Source of the DNA: Phycisphaerae bacterium
Lineage (GTDB): Bacteria > Planctomycetota > Phycisphaerae > Phycisphaerales > SM1A02
Assembly: GCA_016873315.1 (NCBI GenBank)
Contig: VGXL01000002.1
Coordinates: forward strand, 1 to 64,000
Reading direction: 5' to 3'
Length of the DNA: 64,000 nucleotides
Shown: positions 34,353 to 45,213 of the stretch, one piece after another
Layout of the letters: every line of letters starts with the position of its first letter
How positions within the stretch are numbered: the first letter of the stretch is position 1
Notes under the pieces: generated by a model
Seen by the model: the letters and a program-made list of their open reading frames with translations, nothing else
Databases searched by the model: none
Told to the model about the DNA's origin: nothing
Translations under genes and position numbers: made by a program

Positions 34353-37300
34353 ATGCGCCTTGCCAAGCTCACCCTGGGCGGATTCAAGAGTTTCGCCGAC
34401 ACGACGGAGTTCACCTTCGATGCGCCCATCATCGGCATCGTGGGGCCCAACGGCTGCGGCAAGAGCAATGTCGTCGACGCCATCAAGTGGGTGCTCGGTG
34501 AGCGCAGCGCCAAGAGCCTTCGTGGCTCCGCCATGATCGATGTGATCTTCGCCGGTAGCGCCACGCGCAAGCCGCTCGGCTGCGCGAGCGTCACGCTGAC
34601 CTTCGACAATCCCGTGCTCGACCGATCCGTTGAAGTGGCACCGAGCACGCCCGCGATGGAGACGATCGACGATGAACAGGAAGTCGACGACGGCGAGGCC
34701 GAGGGTTCGGCCCAGGTTCGACGCGGTCTGGTCGTCCATCGCGCATTGCCGGTCGACCACGATGTCGTTGAGGTCACTCGTCGCCTTTACTCCGATGGGC
34801 GGAGCGAGTATCTGATCAACGGTAAGAAGGTCCGCCTACGTGACATTCGCGAACTCTTCATGGACACGGGGATCGGCACCGACGCCTACTCGATCATCGA
34901 GCAGGGCAAGGTTGCAGCGCTGCTCGAGGCCAATCCGGCAGAGCGTCGCGCGACCCTTGAGGAGGCCGCAGGCGTGGCCAAGTTCCGCGCACGCAAGGCC
35001 GAAGCGCAGCGCAAGCTCGACAGCGCCGAACGCAACCTGATCCTGATCCGCGAGCAGTTGGCTGGCACCGAGCGCCGCCTGCGCATCGTGCGCGGACAAG
35101 CCGAGAAAGCCAAACGCTTTCAGGAACTCGACTCGCGCCGCCGATCGCTCCGTTCGGCGCTCGCGTTCGATCTGTATCACGAGCACCGCACGCGTCTTGC
35201 CGAGGCGGAAGCGCGCGTCGCTTCGCTCGATGGAACGCGCGACGCGTTGATCGAACGCGTTCGCGTGGCCGAAGAAGCCAAGCGCGACGCTGAGTTGGCG
35301 CGCGACCAGGTCATGCATGAGCAACAGGCCCACGAGCGCGAACGACTCGAAGCGCAGGGTCTGGTCGGTCAGCATCAGGAGCGGGCCGATGCCGCGCGGC
35401 AGGGACTTGCGCGGGCTGAAGCGGATCTTGAGACCGATCGTGTTGCGCTCGCTCACGCTGACGAGCGCATGGGAGAAGTGCAGGCCCAGCTGGAAACGCT
35501 GGAGCAGCAACTCACGGACCATGAGCTTGCCGTGACCGCGGCCGAGGCCGAAGCGACGGCCGCGAGTGAACGGCGCGCCTCGATCGCCCGCATCCTGACC
35601 GATGCGCGGTCGCGTCACGAGCGTCTTCGTGAACAGGTGGTCGGACTGGAACGCGAGCGATCCCGCGCTGCTCAGCGATCGACGGCGGCCGACGAGCGCG
35701 AACGATCGCTGGCTGAGCAGTTGGAGCGCCTCGATGCACGCGAGGCACCCTTTGCAGAAGAACTTGATGCGGGTCGGTTGTCCCGCGTCAAGGCGATGGT
35801 CCGTCGACAAGTTGCGCAGGATGCCCAAGAGCGCCTGCACCGCGAGGCGACCGAGGAACTTCGCGTCGCTGCGCACTTCGATGATCGAAGCGAAGCGATG
35901 CTCGAAGAGCTCGCCGAACTGCGCGACGAACGGACCCGCATCGAGAGCCGCCGCCGCATCCTTGGCGAAATGCAGGATGCACGCGAGGGATTGACCGGCG
36001 CCGTGAAGGCTGTTCTCGGTGCGCCAGATCGCTTCCCCAGCGTTCGCGGCATGCTCGGCGATCTGCTGGAGAGCGATCGTGAGCACGCGACGGCCGTCGA
36101 AGCTGCACTGGGCGAGTCGCTCCAGATGCTGCTGCTTGATGCGCCTGAGTCGGTCCGCCCCACCGTCGTGACGGCAAAGGAGCAGCGCGGGCGGATTTCG
36201 TTTGCCACGGCGTCGATCCAGCGCCACGGTGCGATCGATCGCACCGAGGTCGAGGGTGCCGTGCCGCTGCTCGGATTCGTCCGTGCAGCAGCCGACGCGA
36301 CCAGGGTGGCCGAGTGCCTGCTGGCCGACACCTGGATCGTGAACGATCTTGACGCAGCACTCCTGCTCGCGCAGGGCGGTCTCCGCGGTGCGCGCATCGT
36401 CACGCCCGCGGGTGACCTGATCGATCGAACGGGCGTCGTCACCCTGGGTGCCGCCGATGCGACGGTTGGTGGCATGCTCAGCCGACGCGCCGAGATGGCC
36501 GAGCTCGTTGCCGCCACCCGGGCGCTTGGTCGGCGCATCGATGGGATCGATGGTGAATGCAGCGCGTTGGCCAGCGAGGGCGAGCAAGCCCGCGCGCGTC
36601 ATCGAAGCCTGGATGAGGCCTTGCAAACAGCTCGTCGGGACGCCATCGAAGCGCAGTTCGAAGTCGATCGCGTCGAGCAACTCTTGGCTCGCGTCGAGCG
36701 CGATCGCGCCCGGCTGGTCGACGAGCGGCGTGACCTTGAGTCACGACGCATCACCATCGCTGGTGAGCGACGCGAAGCGGGCGAGCGTTTGGCCGCGCTT
36801 GCTGATGATGCCACGCGCGCGCAAACCGCCGCGGTCGAGGCTGCGGCAGCGCTGCAGCAGGGCCAGACCGACGCCGACCATGCGGCGGAGTCGTTCAACG
36901 CGGCTCGCATCAGCGCCTCGCAGGCCCAGTCGGTGCTCGATGCAACGCGTCGCGAAAGCGGGATCCTGCGTCGATCGATCGATGATCTGCGCGTGCGACG
37001 CACGACGCTGGAAGACCAGCATGCGCGGCGTCATGGCCAACGCGACGAGTTTGCAGCGGCCATTCGTGCGGCCGAGGCCGACCGCGCTGCGGCGCTCGAA
37101 CAAGAGTGCGCCTCGGCCACGGCGCTTGTGACGATCGCATCACGATTCACCCAAGCCACGCTGGCCAACGAGCAGGCTTCGGAAACAGTTCGCGCCGAAC
37201 GAGAAGCAGGCCAAGAGACCGAGCGGCAGTGGAATGCCGCGGAACTCTCGCGCCGTGAGGCGACGATCAAGATCGAGAATCTTTCGGCGTCCACGCTCGA

Positions 37301-38126
37301 GGAGCTCGGTCTGGACCTCGCCCTTGGCTACGCGCTGCACCTGGCGGAACGCGAAGCTGGCACCTTCGCCGCGCCGGACCGCACGGAGGCTGGCGCCGAG
37401 GCTGATGTCCTGCGCGAGGAGATCCGCCGGCTGGGCAATGTCAACCTTGACGCGATCGACGAACTGACGCTGCTCGAAACCAGATTCAATGACTTGGGCA
37501 CGCAATTGGCCGACATCGATCAAGCGAAGTCGCAGCTTGAGTTGCTCGTGGGTGAACTCGACCGCATCAGCCGCGTGCGATTCGAGGAAACCTTCAACGC
37601 GGTTCGCACGAACTTCGGCGGCACGGACGGCATGTTCCGTCGGCTCTTCGGCGGCGGCAGTGCCGACATGTTCCTGGTCCCCGACGACGACGGCAATGTG
37701 GACTGGCTCGCGAGCGGCATCGAGATCCGCGCGAAGCCCCCTGGCAAGGAGCCGCGCGTCATCAGCCAGCTTTCGGGCGGCGAGAAGAGCATGACCACGG
37801 TGGCGCTCCTCCTGGCGATCTTCCAGAGCAAGCCCGCCCCTTTCTGCATCCTCGACGAAGTGGATGCCGCGCTGGACGAATCCAACACCGAGCGATTCGC
37901 GACCAGCCTGCACGGGTTCCTTGATCGCAGCCACTTCATCGTCATCACGCACCACAAGCGGACGATGCAGCACTGCCACAAGCTCTACGGCGTCACCATG
38001 CCGCAGCGCGGTGTCAGCCGTCGTGTTGCAGTGCGCTTCGAGCAAGTCGGGCAGGATGGCCGCTTGAGCAAGGACGCTGTGCACCAGGCCGAACGCGAAG
38101 CGGAAGAAGCCGTCGGCGCGGCGTGA
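34353..38126 (+). CDS. smc: Chromosome segregation protein SMC
   Basis: 1257 residues. ATG 34353 has AGGAGG eight bases upstream. The N-terminal ATPase head has Walker [10 protein letters not shown] (31-39) and a Q-loop segment, then a long coiled coil, a hinge (about 520-680), the returning coil, and the C-terminal head with signature LSGGEKSM (about 1138) and Walker [13 protein letters not shown]. The length fits bacterial SMC (about 1150-1250). It forms the condensin complex with ScpA and ScpB, which organises and segregates the chromosome. It follows the FlgI-like gene after 73 bases. Confidence 0.96.
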   Translation: MRLAKLTLGGFKSFADTTEFTFDAPIIGIVGPNGCGKSNVVDAIKWVLGERSAKSLRGSAMIDVIFAGSATRKPLGCASVTLTFDNPVLDRSVEVAPSTPAMETIDDEQEVDDGEAEGSAQVRRGLVVHRALPVDHDVVEVTRRLYSDGRSEYLINGKKVRLRDIRELFMDTGIGTDAYSIIEQGKVAALLEANPAERRATLEEAAGVAKFRARKAEAQRKLDSAERNLILIREQLAGTERRLRIVRGQAEKAKRFQELDSRRRSLRSALAFDLYHEHRTRLAEAEARVASLDGTRDALIERVRVAEEAKRDAELARDQVMHEQQAHERERLEAQGLVGQHQERADAARQGLARAEADLETDRVALAHADERMGEVQAQLETLEQQLTDHELAVTAAEAEATAASERRASIARILTDARSRHERLREQVVGLERERSRAAQRSTAADERERSLAEQLERLDAREAPFAEELDAGRLSRVKAMVRRQVAQDAQERLHREATEELRVAAHFDDRSEAMLEELAELRDERTRIESRRRILGEMQDAREGLTGAVKAVLGAPDRFPSVRGMLGDLLESDREHATAVEAALGESLQMLLLDAPESVRPTVVTAKEQRGRISFATASIQRHGAIDRTEVEGAVPLLGFVRAAADATRVAECLLADTWIVNDLDAALLLAQGGLRGARIVTPAGDLIDRTGVVTLGAADATVGGMLSRRAEMAELVAATRALGRRIDGIDGECSALASEGEQARARHRSLDEALQTARRDAIEAQFEVDRVEQLLARVERDRARLVDERRDLESRRITIAGERREAGERLAALADDATRAQTAAVEAAAALQQGQTDADHAAESFNAARISASQAQSVLDATRRESGILRRSIDDLRVRRTTLEDQHARRHGQRDEFAAAIRAAEADRAAALEQECASATALVTIASRFTQATLANEQASETVRAEREAGQETERQWNAAELSRREATIKIENLSASTLEELGLDLALGYALHLAEREAGTFAAPDRTEAGAEADVLREEIRRLGNVNLDAIDELTLLETRFNDLGTQLADIDQAKSQLELLVGELDRISRVRFEETFNAVRTNFGGTDGMFRRLFGGGSADMFLVPDDDGNVDWLASGIEIRAKPPGKEPRVISQLSGGEKSMTTVALLLAIFQSKPAPFCILDEVDAALDESNTERFATSLHGFLDRSHFIVITHHKRTMQHCHKLYGVTMPQRGVSRRVAVRFEQVGQDGRLSKDAVHQAEREAEEAVGAA

Positions 38127-38144
38127 GCCCGAGCGACATCGGGC
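38127..38144. terminator. Hairpin between convergent smc and the asparaginase-like gene
   Basis: GCCCGA/TCGGGC, six base pairs and a six-base loop, beginning directly after the smc stop. No T-run. A weak terminator candidate usable from either side. Confidence 0.3.
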
Positions 38145-38213
38145 GGCCGAACAACATCCGCTCGCTCGCGGAACCAGCTCAGATGCACACGCTTGAACCC
38201 TCGCTCTTGTGCG

Positions 38214-38726
38214 TCAGGACTTGACGAATGTGCCGCGCGCGTGGTCCTTGGTCACGCCAGGGAACGCGAGCACCTGGTTCTGCATGACCACATAGACGCC
38301 GGGTGCAAGAATCTGCACGGCGAGCAGGGCCTCGGTCAGGTTCTGCTGGGCATCGGTGTCGCGGAGTTCGTAGGGCTTCATGGACCCCGTGAACACCACG
38401 GGCTTGGTCAGGGCGCCCGCGCGAGCAAGACGCTCGAACACAGCCTCACCACTCACAGCCATTCGATCGGTGCCATGCACGACCACAACCCCATCGTGAT
38501 CGCGAAGCGCGTTGTGCACGGTCGCGGCGATCAATGCGTGATCCTCGGGCACCATGTCAAGGCTGTCCTTGTTCATGAGCGCCATCCGCGACACGCTCAC
38601 GCCGCGCAGATCGAGTTGCGCCAGCATCACATCGAGCACGGCAACACGATTCGCGAGCACGCCGGCCAAGGCGCAGTAGGTCTTCTCGATCGTGCCGCCT
38701 GTGCTGATGATCGCGATGCGCTTCAT
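38214..38726 (-). CDS. One-domain asparaginase-like protein
   Basis: 170 residues from ATG 38726. The N-terminal asparaginase domain is clear: STGGTIEKTY with the catalytic-type T12, VVVVHGTDRM with T86 and D87, and FTGSMKP. Canonical L-asparaginases have about 330 residues with a second domain; here the frame ends after the first one (QNQVLAFPGVTKDHARGTF). The lysine that completes the usual catalytic set (K162 in the E. coli enzyme) is not obvious. Short one-domain members occur in other bacteria, so this is probably a genuine small family rather than a broken gene. Activity is uncertain. Confidence 0.8.
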   Translation of the reverse strand: MKRIAIISTGGTIEKTYCALAGVLANRVAVLDVMLAQLDLRGVSVSRMALMNKDSLDMVPEDHALIAATVHNALRDHDGVVVVHGTDRMAVSGEAVFERLARAGALTKPVVFTGSMKPYELRDTDAQQNLTEALLAVQILAPGVYVVMQNQVLAFPGVTKDHARGTFVKS

Positions 38727-38758
38727 GGGGGCGCGGAGCGTAGCCGATCCGTGACCGC

Positions 38759-40684
38759 TCACGCCCATTCGACGGTGCACGCCGTTTCCGTGCAGACGAT
38801 GCGACGCATCGCGCGATCCGTCGTGCGGATCCGCAGTCCGTTGTCGTTCGTTCCCTCGAGCAGCCCCTTCCGCATGGCTCTCGCCAGCGCGGCCACCGCC
38901 CACGACAGGCTGACGGGATTCGTCATGATCGTGCCGGATTCGGCATGGACGGTGCGTGCGAGCGCGTCGAGCGCGTCGCGACCCTCGGCACGATCGCGCG
39001 TGGCAAGCGCCACCCGCACCTGAAGGTCGAGGATGGATGAGAGCCCGCTCGGAACCGTGCCATCATGATGCGAGCGAACGCGCACGGGCAAACCGCCGCT
39101 GCCGGAGTCGGCCCACCAACGCCCGTCGCTTGACCATGCCGCGCGTGCTGCGCGCTCGATGGTCTGTGCTCGAGTGAGCCACAGCTCGTCGCCTGTGGCG
39201 CGCCAGAGTGTTTCGAGTCCAAGGCCAAGGCACGCGACATCCGCGAGGGTCGCCGGCGGACCCATGACTGAACCACATCGCGTTCGGTGCCAGGAGCCAC
39301 TCCGCTGATGCCCCTGCCAGAGCGCCTCGGCGAGTTGCGCGGCGCGGAGGACGAGCCGATCATCGCGCAGGGCCATGGCCGCGGTGGCGAGTCCCTCCAC
39401 AAGCAGTCCGTTCCACTCCAAGATGATCTTGGTGTCGCGTCGCGGTGCGCGCCGCGTCTGGCGAACGGCGAGCAAGGCCTGGCAGGCGCGTTCGATGCCC
39501 GCACTCGTGCGCCACGGCCGGCGCGTGGGAACGACCGACGGTGGCGCGTCGGCGTGATGGGGATCGATGAAATTGGGGCGGTCCAGGCCCAGCGCGAGGA
39601 TCGCATCGTGACGCATGTCCTCGTCGAGCGAGGACAGCGCATCGGCCGCCTCAAGGGGCGTCCACAGGTAGTTCAGCCCCTCGCGCCCATCGACTTCAGC
39701 ATCGAGTGCTGCGATGCACGAACCGTCCTCCGTGGACATCTCGCGATCGATCCAGATGACCGTTCGGCGCAGGGACTCAGCCCAGCGATCATCGGGGTCG
39801 CGCGTGTGTTCGGCGGCCAACAACTCGAGCAGCTGGCCATTGTCGTAGAGCATCTTCTCGAAGTGAGGCACGGTCCACGATGCATCGACGCAGTATCGAT
39901 GGAAGCCGCCCCCGACTTGATCGAACAGTCCGCCGCAGACCATCCCATTGAGCGCGCGACCAACGGTGGGCTGGAGCGTCGGCAGCGCATGGGCGGCCTC
40001 ACGCATCAAGCGGAGGTAGCACGGTTGAGGGAACTTTGGTGCGCCACCGAAGCCGCCGTGAGCCGTGTCCTCGAAACGCAGCAGCGCTTGCGCGACCTGC
40101 GCTGGCAACGATGCAGGAATCCCACACGAAGGAGCGGTGCGCGTGAGCACATCCTCCACGATCGCGCCGATGCGATTGGCCTGATCGTTCACATCGGTTC
40201 GGCGGGTCGTCCACGCGGTCCTCATCGCATCGATCACGCTGCGAAACGACGGTCGACCATGCGCGAGACGGGGCGGGTAGTAGGTTCCGACATGGAAGGC
40301 GCGCATCGAGTGCGGATCGATGAATCCGTTCAGCGGCCATCCCCCGCTTGCCTTGCCATCCGTGAGTTCGGTCATCACCTGGCACGCAGTCATCAACCAC
40401 TCGTCGACGCTTGGGTGTTCCTCGCGATCGACCTTGATGGCGACGAAGCCCTCACGCAGTGCTTGGCCGATCGCAGGGTCCTCGAAGGACTCCCGCTCCA
40501 TGACATGGCACCAGTAGCAGGTGCTGTAGCCGATGCTCACAAACAGCGGTCGGTCCAGACGCCTGGCCAGAGCCAAGGCCTCGTCGCACCACGGCCACCA
40601 ATCGACTGGGTTCGCAGCATGCTGCAGCAGGTACGGGCTCGTGCACGCGGCCAAGCGATTGGTGGTGATCGGATCCTGCGTCAT
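38759..40684 (-). CDS. DUF255 thioredoxin-domain protein (YyaL/SPATA20 family)
   Basis: 641 residues. The N-terminal 150 residues are the DUF255 thioredoxin-like domain ([28 protein letters not shown] with C56-x2-C59, DREEHPSVD). The rest is an (alpha/alpha)6-barrel like N-acylglucosamine 2-epimerases ([12 protein letters not shown], then [14 protein letters not shown]). The family is widespread; its reaction is not established. It is presumably cytoplasmic, as there is no signal peptide. It lies upstream of the asparaginase-like gene on the same strand and divergent from the membrane-protein gene at 40713. Confidence 0.92.
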   Translation of the reverse strand: MTQDPITTNRLAACTSPYLLQHAANPVDWWPWCDEALALARRLDRPLFVSIGYSTCYWCHVMERESFEDPAIGQALREGFVAIKVDREEHPSVDEWLMTACQVMTELTDGKASGGWPLNGFIDPHSMRAFHVGTYYPPRLAHGRPSFRSVIDAMRTAWTTRRTDVNDQANRIGAIVEDVLTRTAPSCGIPASLPAQVAQALLRFEDTAHGGFGGAPKFPQPCYLRLMREAAHALPTLQPTVGRALNGMVCGGLFDQVGGGFHRYCVDASWTVPHFEKMLYDNGQLLELLAAEHTRDPDDRWAESLRRTVIWIDREMSTEDGSCIAALDAEVDGREGLNYLWTPLEAADALSSLDEDMRHDAILALGLDRPNFIDPHHADAPPSVVPTRRPWRTSAGIERACQALLAVRQTRRAPRRDTKIILEWNGLLVEGLATAAMALRDDRLVLRAAQLAEALWQGHQRSGSWHRTRCGSVMGPPATLADVACLGLGLETLWRATGDELWLTRAQTIERAARAAWSSDGRWWADSGSGGLPVRVRSHHDGTVPSGLSSILDLQVRVALATRDRAEGRDALDALARTVHAESGTIMTNPVSLSWAVAALARAMRKGLLEGTNDNGLRIRTTDRAMRRIVCTETACTVEWA

Positions 40685-40712
40685 CTGGTCGTGGCTACTC
40701 TATTCCCCACGC

Positions 40713-41606
40713 ATGGACGCGGCCCCCTGTCTCCTGCTTGCTGAACTCGCTCCGCTCGACGGAGTGGGTGCGGGATGGCTTGCGCTCTTGGGCGCACTCG
40801 GTGTCGTGCTGGTCGTCCGTGGCGCGCGCATGCTCCCGTTGCTGGTGCTGGTCGCTGGCGGATTGGCCGGCTGGGCGATCGGCATTCGGATGCACCAGTC
40901 CTTTGCCTTGCGCGTTCCGGAGTGGGCCGCGGCGCTCGCTGCTGCACTCATCGTCGCGACGGTCAGCGTCGTCTTCTTGCGCGTCGGCGTCGCGTGGATG
41001 ATGGCGCTTCTGTCCAGCGCACTCTGCATCCTGCTCTCGTGCGCGATGGTCGATCGCGGCATCCTGAATCCGTCGCCGGTGTCCATCGTTCGAGGGGGAG
41101 CGCCGCTGACCGACGGACGCTCGACGCCAATGCTTGGCGACGCCGCGCCGACGCCTCGTGATCTCGCGCCGACCCTGCTTGAGGCCATGTCGCGAAGTTG
41201 GGCCGATGTTCCCGCAGACGCTGGCTTCATTGCTCGAACCACGGGCGCGTGGCGTCACATGCGCGCACGAACGGATGCCTGGTGGGAACGCATGCCACCG
41301 ACCACGCAAACGCTCGTGTCAGCCTTCGGCTGGGGCGGTTTCGCCGCCGGATTCGTCGCAGCATTCTTCTTCTCGCGCGCGGTGCCGGTCCTGCTGACTT
41401 CGATCGTGGGTTCCGCGTTGGCGGTCGCCACGGTGGCATGCTTCGCCCAGCGGCTCTCGGGCGGCCGCGTGGCGCTTCCACCGCAACCGTGGCCGTGGCT
41501 GAGTTTCATCGGCGCGGGCACCGTGCTCGGACTCCTGCTGCAGTCGGCACGCACGACACCCAAGCCCGAACCCGCACCAGAGCAACCCACCTCCGACCAT
41601 GGATGA
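40713..41606 (+). CDS. Multi-pass membrane protein of unknown function
   Basis: 297 residues from ATG 40713; a longer frame upstream is a shadow of the DUF255 gene. About six or seven hydrophobic helices are visible: four in the first 120 residues, then a polar loop of about 80 residues (near 125-205), then two or three more and a proline-rich tail. No transporter or enzyme motif is recognised. It overlaps lysA by eight bases, so the two are translated together. A role in lysine or cell-wall metabolism cannot be concluded from that alone. Confidence 0.7.
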   Translation: MDAAPCLLLAELAPLDGVGAGWLALLGALGVVLVVRGARMLPLLVLVAGGLAGWAIGIRMHQSFALRVPEWAAALAAALIVATVSVVFLRVGVAWMMALLSSALCILLSCAMVDRGILNPSPVSIVRGGAPLTDGRSTPMLGDAAPTPRDLAPTLLEAMSRSWADVPADAGFIARTTGAWRHMRARTDAWWERMPPTTQTLVSAFGWGGFAAGFVAAFFFSRAVPVLLTSIVGSALAVATVACFAQRLSGGRVALPPQPWPWLSFIGAGTVLGLLLQSARTTPKPEPAPEQPTSDHG

Positions 41607-42885
41607 CTTCGCGTACCGACACGGCGAACTGCACTGCGGCAGCGTCCCGGTCTCCTTGATTGCTGAACGATTCGGCACGCCCACCTACATCTACAGCGCC
41701 TCGACGCTGCTCGACCATCACCGAAAGCTGGCACGCGCCTTCGCGGCCTTGAAGCCGCTGATCTGCTACTCCGTCAAGAGTTCCGGCAACATCAATCTGT
41801 GTCGACTCCTTGCGAGCGAAGGCGCCGGCATGGATGTCGTCTCGGGTGGCGAACTCCACCGAGCGATGGCGGCCGGCTGCCCCGCCGAGCGCTGCGTCTA
41901 TGCCGGCGTGGGCAAGACGGATGCTGAAATCGAGTTCGCCATCCTGCAGGGTGTGGGCGTACTCAATGTCGAGAGCGAGGCAGAGTTCGAGGTGGTCGCC
42001 GCCATTGCCGCGCGACTGCAGCGCAGATGCGTCGCGGCGCTTCGCGTGAACCCCGATGTCGACCCCAAGACGCACCGATACACGAGCACCGGTCGCAAGG
42101 AGACGAAGTTTGGCGTGGACATCGAACGCGCGAGAGCGTTCTTCGCCTTGTATGGCAACGATCCGTGGTGCCGTCTGACGGGGCTACACCTTCATATCGG
42201 AAGTCCGGTCTACACCGTGCAGCCCTATCTCGATGCGATCACGAAAACGCTCACCTTGATCGATGATCTGAAGGCGCTTGGCCACACGGTCGACACGCTC
42301 GACTTGGGCGGCGGCTTTGCTGCGGACTACGAGACCGGGCAGAGTCCTGAGGCGGCGGAGTACGCGCAGGCGATCGTGCCGCTTCTTGAGCCGCGAGTCC
42401 GCGACGGACTGCGCGTGATCTTGGAGCCGGGCCGGACGATCGTTGCCAATGCGGGGATCCTGCTGACACGCGTGCTCTACATGAAGCAGTCCGGCGACAA
42501 GATGTTTGCAATCTGCGACGCGGGCATGAACACGCTCATGCGACCATGCCACTACGACGCGTTTCATTTCATCTGGCCGACTGCGCCCGTCGCGGGATTC
42601 GTTCCTCCGCAACGGGCGCGAACGATGGAGCTCGATGGCCTCGCACTGATGGATGTCGTGGGACCGATCTGCGAGAGCGGCGACTTCCTCGCGATCGACC
42701 GCCCCCTGCCACCGTTGCGCCGCGGCGACTTGGTCGCGGTCTTCACTGCAGGCGCGTACGGCATGAGCATGGCGAGTCGGTACAACAGCGTTCCGCTCCC
42801 CGCTGAAGTGCTCGTCGAAGGCGACCAAGTCCGATCGATTCGCCGGCGCGAATCGTGGGACGACCTGATCGCCCACGAACGCTAG
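41599..42885 (+). CDS. lysA: Diaminopimelate decarboxylase
   Basis: 428 residues. The PLP lysine is in YSVKSSGN (K60). The phosphate-binding and stacking segments are LHLHIGS and DLGGGFAADY. GRTIVANAG and the active-site GPICESGD carry the second-subunit cysteine; GAYGMSMASRYNS closes the family pattern. It removes CO2 from meso-diaminopimelate to give lysine, the last step of lysine synthesis, in the cytoplasm. Translationally coupled to the preceding membrane-protein gene. Confidence 0.95.
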   Translation: MDDFAYRHGELHCGSVPVSLIAERFGTPTYIYSASTLLDHHRKLARAFAALKPLICYSVKSSGNINLCRLLASEGAGMDVVSGGELHRAMAAGCPAERCVYAGVGKTDAEIEFAILQGVGVLNVESEAEFEVVAAIAARLQRRCVAALRVNPDVDPKTHRYTSTGRKETKFGVDIERARAFFALYGNDPWCRLTGLHLHIGSPVYTVQPYLDAITKTLTLIDDLKALGHTVDTLDLGGGFAADYETGQSPEAAEYAQAIVPLLEPRVRDGLRVILEPGRTIVANAGILLTRVLYMKQSGDKMFAICDAGMNTLMRPCHYDAFHFIWPTAPVAGFVPPQRARTMELDGLALMDVVGPICESGDFLAIDRPLPPLRRGDLVAVFTAGAYGMSMASRYNSVPLPAEVLVEGDQVRSIRRRESWDDLIAHER

Positions 42886-42933
42886 GCCTGACTCGCCACG
42901 CAGGTCCGGTCGACCGTGCGCCGCGTCGCGCCA

Positions 42934-43503
42934 CTAGGTCGCGGGGGTTCCGTGGATGGCGCCGGCCACGATCGCCGCGAGCGAAAGCGCTTGCGGCGTG
43001 AAGAGCATGATCACCACGCCCGCGAGCGACCCCGCAGCAAGATCGTCCGCGACCACCCCCAGTCCGCCCTGCCATCGCTGCATCAAGCGGATCGGGCCGG
43101 GCTTCCAGATGTCGAATGCGCGAAAGAGCAGGAACGAGAGTCCGCTCAGGACCACCGCCTCGATCCAGCCTGCGCCGTGGACGAACGCCAGCGGCATGGC
43201 TGCGACAGCGCCACCAGCGACTTCGTCGATCACGATGCTCGAGGCGTCCTTCGCATTGAATCCGCGCTCGCCTTCGTCGCCCCATCGGATGCACGCCCAG
43301 GTCGAGACAAGACACATGGCGACGAGCGCGAGCGTCGTCGCAAGCGTCGGTGCGCCCAAGCCAAGCATCGCGCAGACGAGCGCCGCGGGCGGAAGGCTGC
43401 CCCAGGTGCCGGGCGCGGGTCGAAGCAGTCCGAGTCCACCAGCGGTGAGCCAGAACATGGCTGCGCGATTCAGACCCGTCGGCCGACGAGAACCAGCGCT
43501 CAT
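42934..43503 (-). CDS. pgpA: Phosphatidylglycerophosphatase A
   Basis: 189 residues from ATG 43503; the start overlaps the pgsA stop (ATGA), and the longer upstream frame is a shadow of pgsA. Family segments are GLGLLRPAPGTWGSL near the N-terminus, KDASSIVIDEVAGG, and FRAFDIWKPGPI. Three or four membrane helices follow. It removes phosphate from phosphatidylglycerophosphate to give phosphatidylglycerol. The direct coupling with pgsA, which makes its substrate, puts two consecutive steps of phospholipid synthesis in one operon. Confidence 0.92.
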   Translation of the reverse strand: MSAGSRRPTGLNRAAMFWLTAGGLGLLRPAPGTWGSLPPAALVCAMLGLGAPTLATTLALVAMCLVSTWACIRWGDEGERGFNAKDASSIVIDEVAGGAVAAMPLAFVHGAGWIEAVVLSGLSFLLFRAFDIWKPGPIRLMQRWQGGLGVVADDLAAGSLAGVVIMLFTPQALSLAAIVAGAIHGTPAT

Positions 43504-44108
43504 CGCCACGCCTCGCGGGATCGCAGGATGTACGGCAGCGCGCTGACGATCGTGAGTGCCACCGTGAACAGGATGAACCAGTGGGTCAACGGGACGAACA
43601 TCTCGTTGGAGACGCCCAGATTCGGGAAGGCGCCCGCCGCAGCGACTCCCGCGAACGGAATCGCCAGCGACTGGGCCGTCATCTTCCACTTTCCCCATCG
43701 ATCGGCCGGGCACGGCATCCCACGCGCTTCCATGCTCGCTCGAAGGCTGGTCACGAAGAGCTCGCGGGAGATGATGGCGATGACCATCCACGGCGCCACG
43801 CCGGATCCAGGGCAGAGAGGATCGACCACCACCACGAGCGCACCGAGCACCAGAACCTTGTCCACGAAGGGATCCATGATGCGTCCGAAGGCGCTGACGG
43901 CGTTGAAGCGCCGAGCGAAGTAGCCATCAAGGAAGTCTGTTCCGGCAGCGACGCCGAAGACCCACCCGGCGGCGATGACGCGGCGTGCTCGCTCGGCCGG
44001 ATCCATTCCGGACCAGCCGTGCACCACATCAAGCATCATCCAGAAGTACACGGTCGCCAGCACCAACCGGCTCATCGTGATCAGGTTGGGCAGTTGCCGT
44101 CGGTCCAT
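43500..44108 (-). CDS. pgsA: CDP-diacylglycerol-glycerol-3-phosphate 3-phosphatidyltransferase
   Basis: 202 residues from ATG 44108. The CDP-alcohol phosphatidyltransferase motif D-x2-DG-x2-AR-x8-G-x3-D-x3-D is complete (DFLDGYFARR, then GRIMDPFVDK). Five or six membrane helices. It joins CDP-diacylglycerol and glycerol 3-phosphate to phosphatidylglycerophosphate at the inner membrane. It is first in an operon with pgpA and divergent from nuoJ. TACGAT stands eight bases before the start. Confidence 0.93.
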   Translation of the reverse strand: MDRRQLPNLITMSRLVLATVYFWMMLDVVHGWSGMDPAERARRVIAAGWVFGVAAGTDFLDGYFARRFNAVSAFGRIMDPFVDKVLVLGALVVVVDPLCPGSGVAPWMVIAIISRELFVTSLRASMEARGMPCPADRWGKWKMTAQSLAIPFAGVAAAGAFPNLGVSNEMFVPLTHWFILFTVALTIVSALPYILRSREAWR

Positions 44109-44142
44109 GCCGCGCGATCGTACGGCCGAGCGTCCGCATAAG

Positions 44143-44171
44143 TTGCGGGGTCGGCGGGACGCGTCTATCTT
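44143..44171 (+). promoter_or_regulatory. Sigma-70-type promoter of the nuoJKLMN operon
   Basis: TTGCGG, a 17-base spacer and TATCTT, about 65 bases before the nuoJ ATG, in the divergent pgsA-nuoJ intergenic region. Confidence 0.55.
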
Positions 44172-44235
44172 TGCGCGACCCCGATGGTCCCGCGCGCGCG
44201 GGCCCGACGGTGCTTCGTCACCCAAGTTCACCAGC

Positions 44236-45213
44236 ATGATCCCCCCACTCTTGTTCGCCGCGTCAGCGATCTGCGCCGTCGGACTCTTCCTGCTGCTCCG
44301 CCAGCCCACTGGCAAGGCTCGATTTGGCGCGACCATCCTTGGTCTTGCTGGTCTCGCCTGGCTGTTGGTGCAAGGCGTTCAGGCTTCAGGCGCCCTTGGA
44401 TTCGACCCCCGCGTGGCGATCATGTCGCTGGCGGTCGCGATGGCCACGGCGGCGGCGGTCCGCGTCATCACGACGACGCGACCGGTGTTCGCAGCGCTGT
44501 ATTTCGTGTTGGTCGTTGTCGCAGGCGCCGTCGCGTACCTCATCATGGGCGCTGAATTCATGGCGTTCTCGCTGATCATCGTCTACGCCGGCGCGATCCT
44601 CATCACCTACATGTTCGTGCTCATGTTGGCGCAACAGGCAGCCGACGCAGATGGGCCGAGCGTGGCGTATGACCGCGTCGCGCGCGAACCAGCGGCCGCA
44701 GTGCTGTGCGGATTCGTGCTCTTGGCTGCGTTGTCGATCGTGGTCTCTGATGCACGGACGAACCAATTGCCGACTGCCAAGCTCGAGGCCCGCGCGAATG
44801 CCGCCGCGTGGAACCGCATGCGCGGCATGCCCGAACTGGTGCAGGAACGCATCACCGCCGAACTTGCCGCAACTGGCAAGGACCCCATCGGTTGGTCCCG
44901 CGCTGGTGAACTTGTGATCGCGCAGGATGGCCGAACAGCCATGGTGCCAGTCACGCTCGCCGACGGATCGCGTCACGAGGCGGTGCTCAAGGCCGCGGAC
45001 CTTCCCGTGAACAGCACATCGCTCGGTTGGGAACTCGTGACCTCGTATCCGGGCAGCCTCGAACTTGCCGGGGTCATCCTCCTGATGGCGATGCTCGGTG
45101 CGGTCGTGCTTGCGCGCCGCCAGACCGACATGGCGGAAGATGATCGTCGCGCTGCAGCGGGACTTCCGCGCACGAACATCGAAGACGCAGATCTTGCGGG
45201 AGACCGAGCATGA
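44236..45213 (+). CDS. nuoJ: NADH-quinone oxidoreductase subunit J (enlarged)
   Basis: 325 residues from ATG 44236. The core NuoJ pattern is clear: RPVFAALYFVLVVVAGA, then LIMGAEFMAFSLIIVYAGAI with the conserved glutamate and the kinked helix after it. Usual NuoJ proteins have about 160-220 residues; here a soluble stretch of about 100 residues (near 172-273, rich in charged residues, with VPVTLADGSRHEAVLKAADL) separates the fourth from the last helix. Part of the membrane arm of complex I, linking quinone chemistry to proton pumping. First gene of nuoJKLMN; it overlaps nuoK by four bases. Confidence 0.9.
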   Translation: MIPPLLFAASAICAVGLFLLLRQPTGKARFGATILGLAGLAWLLVQGVQASGALGFDPRVAIMSLAVAMATAAAVRVITTTRPVFAALYFVLVVVAGAVAYLIMGAEFMAFSLIIVYAGAILITYMFVLMLAQQAADADGPSVAYDRVAREPAAAVLCGFVLLAALSIVVSDARTNQLPTAKLEARANAAAWNRMRGMPELVQERITAELAATGKDPIGWSRAGELVIAQDGRTAMVPVTLADGSRHEAVLKAADLPVNSTSLGWELVTSYPGSLELAGVILLMAMLGAVVLARRQTDMAEDDRRAAAGLPRTNIEDADLAGDRA

